A stretch of DNA of 64,000 nt from Prorocentrum cordatum. Lineage: Eukaryota; Sar; Dinophyceae; Prorocentrales; Prorocentraceae. The first letter of the stretch is position 1. Each line of letters opens with the position of its first letter. The notes below the pieces were generated by a model. That model ran no database searches, had not been told where the DNA came from, and saw only the letters and a program-made list of their open reading frames with translations. A program made the translations under genes and the position numbers. Positions 18,501 to 28,783 of the stretch are shown here, piece after piece. The stretch lies in assembly GCA_963575745.1 (NCBI GenBank), contig CAUYUJ010005703.1:478154-542153 (forward strand), read 5' to 3'.

Positions 18501-19287
18501 TTTCTCGGATGCCGGGGGTGTTGGAGCCAACGAAGGACTCGTGGACGAGAGGGGTCTCCCTGAGGACCCCACCCAGGGCGCGTGGATGATCCTTGCCACG
18601 GACAGGAGCGTGCTGGATAACTGCGCAGTGAAGGCTTCCGTGCTGGGGTGGCGTAGTTCCAAGTTGCGTAGGAAGGTTTCTTCGACCTTGGCCGGGGAAA
18701 CCCAGGCCCTCTCTGCCGCCGTGGCAGAAGTAGAATTTCTGCAGGTGTTGTACCGGGACGTGGTTTTCAGGGACGTTGATGTGAATGACACGTCCAGGGG
18801 TTCGGGACCTTTCACGACAGTTCTCAGGAGGGACTGTCGATTAGGCGGTCGAGTGGATCAAGTTCATGTGGTAGACGCGAAAAGCATCTACGACACGATG
18901 CTCAAGGAGGGCAACGCCAGCGCCCGAGACAGGCGCACAGCCCTGGATCTGGCGGGGGTGTGTGAGACCCTCGAGAGAGCCCGGGGCCACGTACGATGGG
19001 TGCCGCACGGCAGGATGCCGGTGGACACGCTCACGAAGGATGACGTGAGCAAGAGTAACGCCGCCTTGGCCAATCTGCTGGCCAACGGTCGGCTGGTGCT
19101 AATAGACGAGAGCGCTGAGATGGCCCGTCGCAAGGAACAGCCAGGTGCGAAGGACCGATCCCACGCTGCTTCGAGAAGGACCCTCGACGGCGATTCCCGT
19201 CTGGTATCGTGGGCGGAGTTTGTCTCAGCACCGTCGGCTTCGGGGTTGGCCTCCGGGACGACCTCTCTTCCTCCCTCTCCTTCTTAG
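15529..19287 (+). CDS. Copia integrase core, reverse transcriptase and RNase H
   Basis: Same frame as the upstream ORF; sequence is open from 15478 directly after the TAG, so the ATG at 15529 is only the first Met after the break. The two Cys of the integrase zinc region (CSEC) lie at 15478-15489. Integrase catalytic residues are present: D in VGVDLF (about residue 10), D in LSDGGPEF (about 74) and E in NGRVERHGG (about 108), the D,D-35-E pattern. A Pro/Ser/Glu-rich linker spans about 330-580. RT follows with SRWCVHGHKD, DIADVKNAFCQS (catalytic Asp) and LLEVDDFF (the xxDD motif, YVDD in many copia). RNase H has SFSDAGG, LAGETQALS and VVDAKSIYD, giving D, E and D. Ends TAG at 19285-19287, about 90 bp before the 3' LTR. 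Confidence 0.93.
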   Translation: MPRTFRFNHIVGVDLFYVPYQDKVLPYLNIVDHGSNLQICVRVEEPKASLVWRAFVSAWIRPFGAPHFLLSDGGPEFEERFARGLEQWGVLHHVCDANSPWQNGRVERHGGWIKERIKSEVEAGSALPGDVQELDELIHELCAHKNRFWHRGGFSPMQLVFGENPRLPHEILSDDHMGLPGWQDCLRPPSEQDSAGAEFARSQRVRDVARRLAMETTARDKIHKASKAKGPSQTTFSPGQWVFVWRRLTRAGSRADTLGRRRDAWTGPGVVVLAERGTVWVAVRARLWKCSPEQVRHASPEEEFGIQVAQDPQWSELMAQAQSRRASAVDVQREGPPPDEAWDQPLSPGSDSAPQLAGPGAGPEVAEPVGPVGPPSAGRGFDPIGTGPPLLRTRGPRSRPSSAGGSAVANAGSERTRLPSISESVEEPGESSGIGTPPGEGDLQAIPGPDERIPGEAVDPPSVEPPPTVSLPPLSPPPIVPVGPTRAKLEQPSDVPHCFRRPLGNEGPGVRSASCPPEVSEAKRPRVEPPPGLEPPTAAEADSVPSSSAAAAGAAAAAGDSRERSQSKPRGELVGRRVAEIEARTEAEGGTSYFVETSEDGCFLGLVERVESSGNNEILAASRGGEISLKQLSPAERVKFEMSDDKEWQNMMGSGAVEVIPPKEAEAVRRTCPDRIITSRMVRRWKPVEGTFAEPTAKSRWCVHGHKDPDTGSLFVYSPTPQTTSILMFVQVMMNLGHLGDIADVKNAFCQSNPMQRTQGEIYVEPCEGIQVEKGSLIRLLVNVYGLDDAPLAWRKTVVGFLQKQGFVRSLLEPCWWIRYGPDGAILNMILLEVDDFFISSSSRETRTWVRQVLESRFRFGKYRDCHEGPVEYAGRRVSFAPHRTLIDQEKYILEEVRPVSMERGRLGLKKTPLTPAEFKSLRSLIYKLNWVGRETRPEAAGAASILASRLKNATTGDVTIANRMVRYLRSTASRGLSIWKLDPDRMAFVSFSDAGGVGANEGLVDERGLPEDPTQGAWMILATDRSVLDNCAVKASVLGWRSSKLRRKVSSTLAGETQALSAAVAEVEFLQVLYRDVVFRDVDVNDTSRGSGPFTTVLRRDCRLGGRVDQVHVVDAKSIYDTMLKEGNASARDRRTALDLAGVCETLERARGHVRWVPHGRMPVDTLTKDDVSKSNAALANLLANGRLVLIDESAEMARRKEQPGAKDRSHAASRRTLDGDSRLVSWAEFVSAPSASGLASGTTSLPPSPS

Positions 19288-19349
19288 CCCATCCTGTTCT
19301 TCCAGGGTGTCTGACTTGCTGTGTACAGTTACTGCTTTATATCCGGGGA

Positions 19350-19377
19350 AGCTAAACCTAGGAGAAAGCTTGACCCA
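19350..19377 (+). promoter_or_regulatory. Candidate polypurine tract
   Basis: AGGAGAAAGC lies about 10 bp before the 3' LTR, in the place where plus-strand priming occurs. It is short and interrupted by C/T, so the call rests mainly on position. Confidence 0.35.
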
Positions 19378-19561
19378 TGTGACAGGCTTCCTGATTTCGG
19401 TATTATAGGTTTAGCTTGATGATCTTTTCTGTTGATCATGTTGTAAGAACGAGTTTGGGAACTCGTTCGTTTCAGATGCAGCGGTCAGCCAGAGAGGACA
19501 GTACTGTCGTTTGCCGATTTGGCTCAAGGCAAAAGCATCCGCTCATCTCGCTGCTGCCACA
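19378..19561 (+). repeat. 3' LTR
   Basis: 184 bp, base-for-base the same as the 5' LTR as far as I can read. The spliced-leader relic is at 19513-19528. The right flank starts CCAGG, matching CCAG before the 5' LTR. Confidence 0.95.
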
Positions 19562-19565
19562 CCAG

Positions 19566-20485
19566 GACTTCGAAGTTAATCCAGCCGTGGCGACGAGGGA
19601 AAGGGTGACGGCGTTGGTCTATGTTCCACCCCTTACCTCCTCCGCTCCCACTCGGACCTCCGTGTGCATCCGCGAATTCCGGCGAAATCCCCGCTCCCTC
19701 CCGGCGGGCGCCGCCTGCCGCGGCGATCAGCCGCCGCCCGCGCGCCCGGGGCCCCGAGACCGCTGCCGCGGCCCCGCCGTCCGCTGCCATTGGGCGCCGG
19801 CGGGGCCAGCGGCGGGGCCGCCGGCGAGGGGGGGAGGGAGGGAAGGAGGGAGAGGAGAGAGGGAAGGGGACCCAGACCCCCTCGGGTCGCGAAAAAGTTT
19901 GTTTTGTGACATGTTCGGACCCTGGGGTCCCTCGCCATGCCCCAGGACCGCCAGAAACGGATGAGCATGAAAAGCAGGTCCTGGTAACTGGTCAAGACCT
20001 CTGGGGGTTCGCGCGGTGAAGGAACACGACGTCGATGGCCTCGGAAGGAGGGGAAGAGGGGGCATCCTTTTTCTATCTGCTGACTGGGGTGTCCTAGAGG
20101 GCCTTGGTCCCTAAATGGCAGTTGCAGGATTTGACTCCTCCTTTGCTGCGCAATCGGGAATGGGAGCTCTGTGCATGTGGAGGACGAGGAGGAGGAAGAA
20201 GAGCAGCAGCAGCAGCAGCAGCAGGAGCGGGAGCAGAAGGGAGGGAGACGGAGGCAACGAGGAAGGGGGGCGAGGAGGAGGGATGAAGAGAGGAGGACGA
20301 GGAGGAGGTGGTGGAGGAGGAGGAGAAGGAGGAGAAGGAGGAGGAGGGTGCCGCACTTTGGGCAGAATGATCTCAGCGGCCCTTCCCACTGTTCCTTCCT
20401 CCATCCCTGTGCCTTATGAATAGATCCTCCCTGTCGCTCCCAGACGTGTCGGTCCGGCCAGGCACTTCGCATGAGACTCTCTCAC
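19566..20485. other. GC-rich spacer with AGC and GGA triplet repeats; no gene
   Basis: 19620-19870 is extremely GC-rich (GCCGCC/GGCGGGG blocks). 20203-20225 is (AGC)n and 20255-20345 is (GGA)n with the purines on the plus strand, opposite to the other TCC arrays in the window. ORFs on both strands are low complexity. No gene is supported. Confidence 0.6.
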
Positions 20486-20775
20486 CATTTTAAGATCCTG
20501 ACCCTTGAAATGTGCAACAGCTTCAAGGATGATGACGGTGGTTTACAAAATGTGTCCCTCGCCTGAGTGCCGCGCACATGCGTCTTCAAACTCTGCAGCA
20601 GCTTCACGGATGGAAGGCGATTCCTTTTTAACATGTGGTTATCGCGTGAGCGACGCGAACAGTCGTCTTGAAAATGTACAGCAGCTTCAAGGATGGAGGG
20701 CGACTCCTCTTCAAAATGTGGTTATCGCTTTAGCGCCGTGCAAGCTCGTCTAGCAAGTCTGCAACAGTTTCAAAT
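20486..20775 (+). repeat. Fourth cluster of dispersed module A
   Basis: About four diverged module A units: CAGCTTCAAGGATG, CAAAATGTGTCCCTCGCC, CACGGATGGAAGGCG, AACATGTGGTTATCGC, CTTCAAAATGTGGTTATCGC. It abuts the start of the LINE remnant at about 20790. Confidence 0.75.
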
Positions 20776-20789
20776 ATGGACGAGGTTGG

Positions 20790-21901
20790 TTGCTAAACGA
20801 TGGGTCTCTATTCCAGCCCCGTCTCCTGGGGCAGCTCTCGGACGCCATGGCCATTCGGTTCACTGCTATCCTGAACCAGTTCGAGAGTTCAGCGGTGGTG
20901 CCCGACATCTGGGCCACGACGTTGGTGTTCATTCTCAAGCCGCCACCCGAGGTGGGCCGCATGCGCATTGGCCTTATGGCGCTCTGGCCACGGGCCAGCG
21001 GCAGGTGCGAGCATGCGGGGTCAGCGTGGACGCCACCTTCTTCTGGGGCAATTCTGGGGACACGACTGCGGACCGTGCGGCGCACATCCACAACCTCCTC
21101 GCTGTGCATGCGAAGCGCCACGGCTTCGTCGGTGCCACGCTGCACTTCGATATCAGCAAGTTCTACGAGAACCGACTGCACGCTGCGATCCGATCTGCTG
21201 GTCGCCACTTCAGTTTCGACGAGCAGCTGCTGGGGTGCCTCTGCGCGGGCAACCGCGGCCCTCGTCGGGCCCGCTGGCTCGGCGCCACCTCGCGGGTCGT
21301 ACTGCCCAACAGCGCCGCGACCGCGGAGTGCAGCTGTGCGACGGGAACGGTGAAGCTCTTGACTTTGCGCATGCTCCGTTCCGTCGCTGTGGAGACGCCT
21401 GTGTGCCAGCCGCTGAACCTAGTGGACGACGTGGTGGCCACAATCTTTACCGTGGAGACGAAGAAGCTCGGGCTGCTGCTCAGCTTTGCGAAAACGCTGC
21501 TCGAGGCACTGCTCGAGGATCTTGCCTGGCCGTTCGACGAATACTTTCCCGCCCGCACCCATCGCGACCTCCGCGGGGATGCGACTGATGTGGCAGGGCC
21601 CGTCGAGCGCCTACTCGAAACGAGCGCCTCCCAGCCTCGTCACTTGCAGCGACTCGGCTCCAGAGGATTGAGGCGGGGCGGAAGGCGTCTCGGGCGCACA
21701 GGTCTGGGCCAGTCGCGAAGGCCCGTGGGGGGCGCACATTGTGGGTCTTGGGAATCTGCTCACAAAGCTGCGGCCCCCTCCAACCTGGCTCCTCTCTTGG
21801 CCACGCCTTCCTCCTCTGCGGGGCCCCTCAGAGAGACCCTCTGGTGGTGTCAACGGCGGTGGATGCTGTCAAGACGGTTTCTCGTGCTGGTGACATCGTA
21901 G
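20790..21901 (+). pseudogene. LINE reverse transcriptase remnant
   Basis: RT motifs are split over two plus frames. 20790-20950 reads as the finger region (AIRFTAILNQFESSAVVPDIWATT). After a frame change near 20960 the ORF beginning 20693 carries motif A (GATLHFDISKFYENRLH) and motif C (LVDDVVATIF) around 21150-21450, with a GNRGPR block and an AECSCAT segment between them in the position of the template-grip motif. This is the arrangement of dinoflagellate non-LTR RTs, where motif C is often VVDD or FVDD. The downstream part is degenerate. It belongs with the RNase H-like remnant at 22546-22932. Confidence 0.7.
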
Positions 21902-22545
21902 CGCCACCAACACGGGTTTTGAATCCGCCTTTGCAGATACACTCCTGTCTGAGAGCGAACTCAAGCCCTGGGGATCCGCAAAACAACCCGCCGCTGCCCT
22001 TGTGCTGACACTTGGTCGGAGTGGTTGGAAATTGGATGTTCCCAGCGAGGTTTGATCGACCAAGCCGGTCGCTCATGGGTCTTGTCGGTGTTTTCGCCTG
22101 CTCCTTCGCCCGGCGAGTGCCTGAAGCGCGCGAGGAGGCCATTACGCTAGAGGAGCAGCTCAGGCAATGCGATTTTGGTTCGGAGTAGCGATGCCCTATT
22201 TGCCTCAAGCGGGCCCCGGATCTGATCTCGCGTCAGTCGTCGGTCTGGTCTGATCATTGCCGCCACTACTTTCACAGCTTGATTGCCAACTGGTGTTGGT
22301 GTCGGCAGCCCTTCGCCGATGCCGGTCAGAATATCTCTCCCCTGCGGTTGTTATGCCAGGCTGTCCCAGGGACCGTGTTCCACCGCCGCTTTGGTCGTCC
22401 AGCTCACTCGCCGTGGCGTGGTGATTCCCTGCGCTCTGACCTGCGTAGTAAGGCTGATCGTTCGAGGTATGTCCTATCAGGTCCAGGAGTTGTTTGCGAG
22501 GTATGTCAGCGCTCTCGCTTCAGGCTCAGGAGTTGCTGAACAGGT

Positions 22546-22932
22546 ATGTCCAGTCTGACCCCACTGTTTGGTTATCATATCTTTCCTGACGGCTCGTGCT
22601 ACGAGCCAGCGTTGCCCAGGGTTCGATCGACGGGGTGGGCGCTGATCGTGACGGACGGGTGGGGTAATGGCCATCGTGCGATATGGGGGAGCGTGACCCT
22701 GACTGAGGTTCCCTCGCAGGTTGCTCGCGACTGTGAGGACTATGCTATCGTGTCCCTCATGCGCCATGCTGTGGTTCTCCCTGGGGGCACATCAATGGGG
22801 ATTATGCTGGGACTCTTAGGCATGTCTTGGAACATCCCTCGGCCGTCAACCCCGACAACGGTGCGACCCATCTGTGGCAGCAGACTTATGACAACTTGCC
22901 CGCCCATTCAATACAATAAAGCGGCCGATTAA
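22546..22932 (+). pseudogene. LINE RNase H remnant
   Basis: LFGYHIFPDGSCYEPALPRV contains the DGS catalytic start; STGWALIV and RDCEDYA follow at the spacing of the GW strand and the catalytic E (usually RAELYA) of RNase HI. Later residues are lost to stops. Position 3' of the RT remnant at 20790 supports one decayed LINE. Between 21901 and 22546 the sequence is the degenerate linker; from 22933 to 23100 I see nothing. Confidence 0.55.
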
Positions 22933-23127
22933 TACGCTAATTAAGCAAGGTGCCAAGCTTGGTAGCATCCCTGAGGCTGACAGACTCCTGATGGAAGGTT
23001 GCTTCGAACTCCCCTGGTTGTTGAAAAAAATATCAGCCGAACGGAAGCCTTGGACTGTGGCTCGCAAGTAGCTCGATCATGTCAGCCTCGATTTGCTAAA
23101 GTATAATAAGCTCGCCCGCGACCCCAA

Positions 23128-23233
23128 CCTCCCTCCTCTCCCCCTCCTCCTCCTCCTCCTCCTCCCTCCTCTCTCCTCCTCCTCCTCCTCCTCCTCCTCC
23201 TCCTCCTCCTCCTCCTCTACTCCTCTTCCTCCT
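23128..23233. repeat. TCC microsatellite
   Basis: (CTC)n on the plus strand. The following 23234-23910 is GC-rich with a G9-10 run near 23446 and no convincing gene; ORFs there lack recognisable motifs. Confidence 0.9.
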
Positions 23234-23914
23234 GGAGATGGCGGGACGGGCGGGGGGAACGGGGGCGGGGTGGGAGGCGGTCCTGGACCGGCTGGGCCCG
23301 GGGAAGGGGTACCGCGGGCCGAGTGGCCCGACGTCCATGTATGGGCTGCCAGAGATCACACGATCGAGGAGGCCGAAGTTGCCGACGCGTCTTGGCAGGC
23401 TCAAGGCTCACTGCACTACTTGCGGCTCCGTCTGTGCTGTTTTGGGGGGGGGGGGGCCATGGCGGTGAAACGTCTGCGCCATCAGATTATTCGGGGCATC
23501 GCTCCCCTGGCCGTGAGAGGCAATCGACTTGGATCTCGCAAGGCCGCCACCCCTCTGAGAAAGGTTGTGATGCAGGTGTATCTCGAGCCACCGTGTTTAT
23601 CGGATCGTGCCTTTGACTATGTGTCTGCCAAGATGGGTCATGGGTCTGGGCGGCCCTCCCTCGCTCGTGCCGCCGCATCCCAAAGGTTCTCTGGCTGTCT
23701 CGTCTGGCGAAGGTGGGAGGGGTGGTACGGGGGTCGCCCTCATGCGAGGCCGTGCTCGTTTCGGGTTCAGCTTTCGGGAGGAGGCTGAGTCTCTCTGGGC
23801 TCTTCCGTGGGAGCGCCGTAGGTTGCGCCGCCCCCTGAAGACCTTGACCCCTAAATCTTCCGGAGGTGCGTTCATTTGCATGCCCAATGTGGTGGTACCT
23901 TCATAGCCGTTGCC

Positions 23915-24115
23915 GAGTTCGTGCTCCTCCTCCGCCTCCTCCTTCTCCTCCTCCGGCTCATCACCAGCACTATCATCATCCTCAACATCAGCAACAAAAT
24001 GTCCTTCCTCGTCCTGATCGTCCTCCTCCTTCTCCCCGTCCTCTTCCTCCTCTTCGTCCTCCTCCTCCTCCCCATCATCATCATCCACCACATCCTCCTC
24101 CATCATGTTCCATCC
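23915..24115. repeat. TCC and ATC triplet repeat
   Basis: Interrupted (CTC)n with CATCATCAT segments, giving poly-Leu/Ile/Pro (plus) and poly-Glu/Asp (minus) ORFs. Not a gene. Confidence 0.9.
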
Positions 24116-24365
24116 GGCCTCTTTCAGACAAAAACGCTACCCTGTCACGCCACCAGGCATGTTCGTAGGCAGGGCCGGGCGTTTCGGTTGCCATGTCCTT
24201 ACGACGTGCTATAGTTAAGCTTAAAACTGCGGAATGTTACATGGATCCGTGGCAATTTTGGGCTCAAATTCCAAACCTTGCCCTGAGGCTTGGAGCTTGG
24301 TCGCTGCTAAAGGGCACGCTCGAGAGCCCGCCCTTGGTCGACAGCTGACCGCGCGCGCGCGGCCG

Positions 24366-24665
24366 CGGGGAATGGGATATATTGTGTGCTTATCTTGCCG
24401 CGATGCTGGGAAAGTCCCTTGGATACCCGACACCAAACCCTGCCAGAAGTGCAAAGTTTGTAAGACTCCCTTTCCTGGCCGCCCCAGAGGACAAACTACG
24501 GGAAGAAAACCAGACAGCTCCAGAGGACAGGCTACGGGACGAAAGCCACACAAGAAAGGGGACGCGCCCGCAGAAGGGAGACCAGCCCCGCCTTGCCTGC
24601 CACGCTCTCCTCCCCACGCACTCCGCCCCTGCGATCTCTCGATGAGCGTCTTGAAGCCCCGTTAG
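24366..24665 (+). pseudogene. LINE 5' zinc-like segment
   Basis: Reads MGYIVCLSCRDAGKVPWIP, then DTKPCQKCKVCKTPF: three C-x2-C pairs as in zinc ribbons or zinc knuckles, followed by a basic Gly/Arg/Lys tail with the repeated TTGRKP/ATGRKP unit. The frame then shifts near 24600 into the ORF1 frame. It probably forms the N-terminus of ORF1, a nucleic-acid-binding protein of the element. Confidence 0.5.
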
Positions 24666-25687
24666 ATGAGGAGGTTCGGGATCGTTTCGGAGAGGATGCT
24701 GGCGATGATGGTTTCGGCGATGGTGGCAGCAATCAAGGTTACTGGGCCGATTATCGTGATGATGTTGGCGCCGACTACGATGATGACCGCGGCCTCGGCG
24801 TTGATGCGAACGGCAATGAGCTTACGGTTGCGGACATTGATAAGATCACTGATACTCTGCAGAGTCAGTTGGACGCTTGTAGGGCTCTCCCAGCCACCAG
24901 GCATATGTTGTAACGCATTGCACGTCTCCAGGATGAGTTGCAGTCTCTTCGGGCTCAGAAGGCAGAGATGCTTACCATTCCCCAGAAGCGTACACTCTAT
25001 CAGCAGCGTCATCACTGGGCCAGTAAGAAGTATGACAGACTCACGGATCAGATTCGTGAGATTGATGCGTCCATTTCGCCCATGCAGGCTGATCGTGTCT
25101 CCCTTGTCACTAGGCAGGAACTGACAGCCCGTGGCATGGCTTCTTGGGAGGACAAGTTTCAGAGCCTTACAGCGTCGGTGCCAGCATCTCAGGCCTCGGT
25201 TGACATCCCTGACCATGCAGCACTCATCGAGGTGTTCGCTGCCTCTCAGGCCATCCAAGAGGATAAAAAGTTGTCGCCGGCTACGCACCACCTTCAAGGC
25301 ATTGCGTTGTCTGGCAGCTCGTCGGGTCATGCCCCCCCAGGCCCCTCGAGGCCCAAGCCAGTTGAACCCGCTGGTGCCCAGCCCATGGCCGCTGATTCCA
25401 CACGTGGACCGTCTAAGATGGGAGTGGGCCCTGGACGCGCATCACCCCTGCCACCACCGCCGAAACGTCCTGCTATGCCACCCCCCGGTGTCTCTGCTGC
25501 AATCGACCCGTCGAACGGACAAGACACGGCCGACGCCGAGGCCGCCGACATCGCAAAAGCCTTGGGCGCTGGCCCATCTGACCCATCGACGCATGCTAAT
25601 GTTGCTCAAGGGAACAGACGGGGCAAGTCTGCACCCACTGATGATATTGCGCCTACGTCACCCTCCGCTCTACGGCTACAGCTCTAG
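24593..25687 (+). pseudogene. LINE ORF1 coiled-coil protein, one internal stop
   Basis: A single frame broken only by TAA at 24911-24913. Before the stop there is an acidic Asp/Gly-rich segment (GDGGSNQGYWADYRDDVGAD) and an IDKITDTLQSQLD helix. After it, IARLQDELQSLRAQKAEM and YDRLTDQIREIDASI continue a coiled-coil pattern. A Pro-rich C-terminus follows. At about 25670 the natural sequence appears to pass to another frame (YGYSSSGDETPPG), so a second lesion is likely. Coiled-coil ORF1 proteins normally trimerise and bind LINE RNA. Confidence 0.55.
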
Positions 25688-25699
25688 CGGAGATGAGAC

Positions 25700-26760
25700 C
25701 CCTCCCGGTAAGTCAGCCGTCGCGAAGAAGCCTCGCCGCGAGTGGGTCCGAGCGACGGAAATCATAACCTCTTGGCCGAATGCAGAACCATTCCTGGAGG
25801 CTTTGAGGGATCAGTTCGATGCAGCTGGTTTTCAGGAACTCCGTCGCTCTGCTGAATCAGTCGAATTTGCAATCAAGAGAGCCCGCAAGCACGGGCATCA
25901 CGCTCATCTGCACCCTTCTGTCCTTGCGGCTAAAAGTTGCCTGAGCTCTGGCGTAGGCTTAGTATCGCGCTACGCCGGGTCGTTTTCGGATGTGGCCTTC
26001 GGTCCCCCGGTCAGCGCGCCCCCTCCTGAACGCTTCGCTAGCAAGCTCTGGCGCGGGGCCATTGACGCAGGGATCCCCCGGGCAACATCTACTCACATGC
26101 ACGCGAATGCGCTGGAGATCGGCACGCCCAACTCTCCTAGAAGTGGCAGCTGCATAGGGGGCAAGTTGCACCCCCTTCGTGATTTCAGCTGATTGGAATA
26201 TGTCTCCCATCGAGCTGCAGGCAGGGGATCCCCATTGCTTCTAGACGGCGGCATCGCGGCACCAGATTCCCACGCCAATGAGTCCGCAGGTGCACAATCG
26301 GTCATAGACTATTTCGTTGCGCACCCAGGTTTAGCAGCAGCACTTACTTGCCAGGTTTGGAAAACGCCCCTGAGCTGTTGCTGTGACTCTACGTGGCAAT
26401 GTGCATTCTGGTATGGTCTCTGTTCTCCGTCGCCCTCCTCTCGTTCCAATTCAGAGGCCCGTTGGACGCGCCCCCTGCCCCCCGCCCTGGGACGATTTTC
26501 CAGACCATGGTGGGTTGGATACAGCACCTGATCTTGAATGTCCCACGTCTGCTTGGCTGAAGACTTCGGCCACGGAGCTGATTGGGCTCCATCAACTACC
26601 TGACCCTCTGGTTTATGATGAGTGGGGTGAGCCTCCTGTCACGACTCGGATCTGCGTCGCGCCCCCCCCCCCCCCCCTGGTGGTGCTGCTACATCGCGCG
26701 AAGGAAAGCTCTGAAGGCGCCTCTCGAATCGTCGCGGGGCCCCCTTGCATCTCGATGGAA
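25700..26760 (+). pseudogene. LINE endonuclease region remnant
   Basis: After KKPRREWVRATEIITSWPN and a helical stretch, the segment around 26185-26310 reads ISADWNMSPIELQAGDP, a form of the (G/A)D(F/W)N motif of endonuclease/exonuclease/phosphatase domains. The downstream sequence (VHSGMVSVLRRPPLVPI, then RPVGRAPCPPPWDDF) fits the end of that domain. Two or more stops and frame changes break it. A C10+ run at 26662 is a likely slippage site. Confidence 0.45.
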
Positions 26761-27147
26761 AGAAGTCCCGGCGGGTCTTTGCTCGGGCGGCCAACGGTTC
26801 GGGCAGGCATCGCCACTCGCCAAGCGACGGGCCCCCCCCTCCAGACTGGCCGCGGCGGCGCAACTATGCAAATCGCCTCGGCCCCCTGGATATTTGCTCT
26901 ATCGACTGGCTTCGGAAGCCTCTGGCTGAGATGGCTGCAGCTCTAGAGCGGCCGGCTACTGCTAAGCGCTATCATATCAGCCCTGGACTTCCTGGGCCAT
27001 TAAGTCAGAGCAGGCAGGGGCTCTGCGGCACGATTTGCGAAGGGCGCAATGGATTGGGCGGCTTTCCGGACCACATCCACACCGACCCCCATGATACCCC
27101 TATCGGCACACCCGAACATCACTTGAAGGCACGCGAAGAATTGTGGC

Positions 27148-28360
27148 ATGGTCTCAGGGAACCTCTTGCAGGCACCCCTGCTGGTCCTTGCCAGGACTTG
27201 CCGACGCCCCCATGTGCATCCAGCGGATCTTGCACCCTTGCCTCAACCGCCACTGGCGCGCCGTAGGCAGATGCGTCGAAATACCGAGCACGAACAGCTG
27301 TCGGACTGGACAGGATGCATCCTCATCACCACGCCCAACTCTCAGACCCACCTCTTCTGGCGCGGTTTGGCGCATGGAGAACAGTTCTTCGCGCGGGGAG
27401 GCCCCCCCCGCACCCTGGCCGCGTTCATGATGAGCTTGTTATTGAAGCCTGATGGTGGTGAGCGTGCTGCTGCATTATTCGCGACATGCGCGCGCGCCTT
27501 CACTCGGTTCTTTCGGGGCGCGCACGGCGTGAGCTGGGCTCGAATGCACCCGCGTCCGCACATATGCGGCGCGCGCGCTCACTCGTGCCAACAATACGCG
27601 CGGCGCATGGGCGCGCTGGCGGACCACGCAATTGCACGCGGCATGTCTGCGTTCTCGCTTTTGCTTAAAACTAAGAAGGCATACGAGCAGGTTAGGCACA
27701 AGCTTCTTACCAAACGTGCAGCGCAATTTGGTTTCAATCCCGGCTTGTCGCGCGTGCTCTTGTCTCTCTACAGCTCGCCGAGGGTTGTATCCTTGCGCCG
27801 AGTGGTCGGGACTTGGATCTGCGCGGGTATCACTATTGTTGCTGGTTGCTCAGTTGCACATCTGCCAATGCGCATTACGTTGGCTCCCGAATTGGACTCT
27901 GTTCTGACAATCTATCCGAACCTGCACGCGGGGGCCGGTGGCCGATGACGCTCAGGCCCCGGGGGTCGGAAATGAGGGGGAGCCCCTGAAGCTTGGCTCG
28001 GAGGCTTCACACCGCCTTATGAGTAATCTCGGTTTCTCTGCCGGGCCCCCGCTGGCCGAGAAGAAAATCGCGCCCCTTGCCTCAGACCCGCAGCTGGCCA
28101 GGAGCATCGAAGCTGAGCCGCCGCGCCTTTCAGGAGCTGTTAAGTTCTCGCGTCGAAACCTCGGAATTGACCTTCAGCTGCGCAGGGGCGAGGGCCAAGA
28201 CCCGTCTCCCATTGCGTCTTGAGAAAGGAGGTGCCAGGGCGGCCGGCATTGTCAACGCGAACTTGCGCCCTACAATATCCCACGGCATTGACGCGGTTGG
28301 TTTGGGCACCAGATTAGGACCATATATCATGCGGAGCACGGCACAGGCAAGCGCAGATCT
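27148..28360 (+). pseudogene. LINE reverse transcriptase remnant
   Basis: The ORF 27148-27948 carries LLLKTKKAYEQVRHKLL (motif A; the catalytic Asp of the usual D-x-x-KAYE is replaced), FNPGLSRVLLSLYSSPR, then ITIVAGCSVAHLPMRITL (motif B-like) and a shift into VADDAQA (motif C, from FVDD). Altered A and C residues plus the frame change mean the enzyme would be dead. Downstream residues to 28360 are consistent with the thumb/linker. Confidence 0.65.
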
Positions 28361-28366
28361 GTCACT

Positions 28367-28783
28367 ATGAACGTCGCTCTACAGGAGGGTAGTGATCCAG
28401 CCTTGCACGCCCATGCAGAAATAGCACGCATTTGGGGTGTCTCTTGGTGGAACCGCGCCCTACCCGAGGGCATCACTGATGAAGTCCTCTCTCGTGCTCG
28501 CGATTCCGTTTCGTGTGACACTCCCTGGACAGACCTGCAAGGGCCTGGTCAGATTCTGGTCGCCACCCTGCCCAGGATTGGACGGTCGGTCGCCACTCCA
28601 ACCCAGTGGCAGAACTCTCTTGGGATAGATTTGTTTATTGCGACGACTACGCCACGTGATTTGGTAGCATCAGTGACCTGCGATGCCTGCGCGCGGGCCT
28701 GGATGCAAGCCTCTGCGCGCCACCCATCATTCGGCCATGCGTCGCGCCCCCCCCCTGCCCCCCCTCCTCCCCCTTTAGTTTAA
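28367..28783 (+). pseudogene. LINE post-RT linker ORF
   Basis: A 138-codon ORF whose sequence (HAEIARIWGVSWWNRALPEG, VTCDACARAWMQASAR) follows RT and precedes RNase H in the element, so I read it as the linker between them. A CDAC pair could be part of a zinc-binding site. It ends in a poly-Pro stretch from a C-rich run at 28748-28774. Confidence 0.4.

Larger units (their letters stand above)
9458..19561 (+). mobile_element. Nearly intact Ty1/copia-type LTR retrotransposon, about 10.1 kb
   Basis: The element is bounded by two direct 184-bp LTRs that I cannot distinguish by eye. Both start TGTGACAGG and end GCCACA (TG...CA). CCAG precedes the left LTR (9454-9457) and follows the right LTR (19562-19565), a likely target-site duplication of 4 bp, or 5 bp (ACCAG) if the terminal A is shared. 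The order Gag, zinc knuckle, protease, integrase, RT, RNase H places integrase before RT, which defines the copia (Pseudoviridae) type. At 10.1 kb it is about twice the usual copia length. The extra sequence lies between protease and integrase (an overlapping ORF plus a domain with an LCPPCRTFS motif) and between integrase and RT. Identical LTRs imply a recent insertion. Damage visible: one in-frame TAG in the integrase zinc-binding region and a possible frame change near 12.3 kb. Confidence 0.95.

Noticed and set aside
21480-21901. C-terminal part of the 20693-21901 ORF as a distinct Arg/Gly-rich protein
   Set aside because: It directly follows the RT motifs in the same frame and looks like decayed element sequence.
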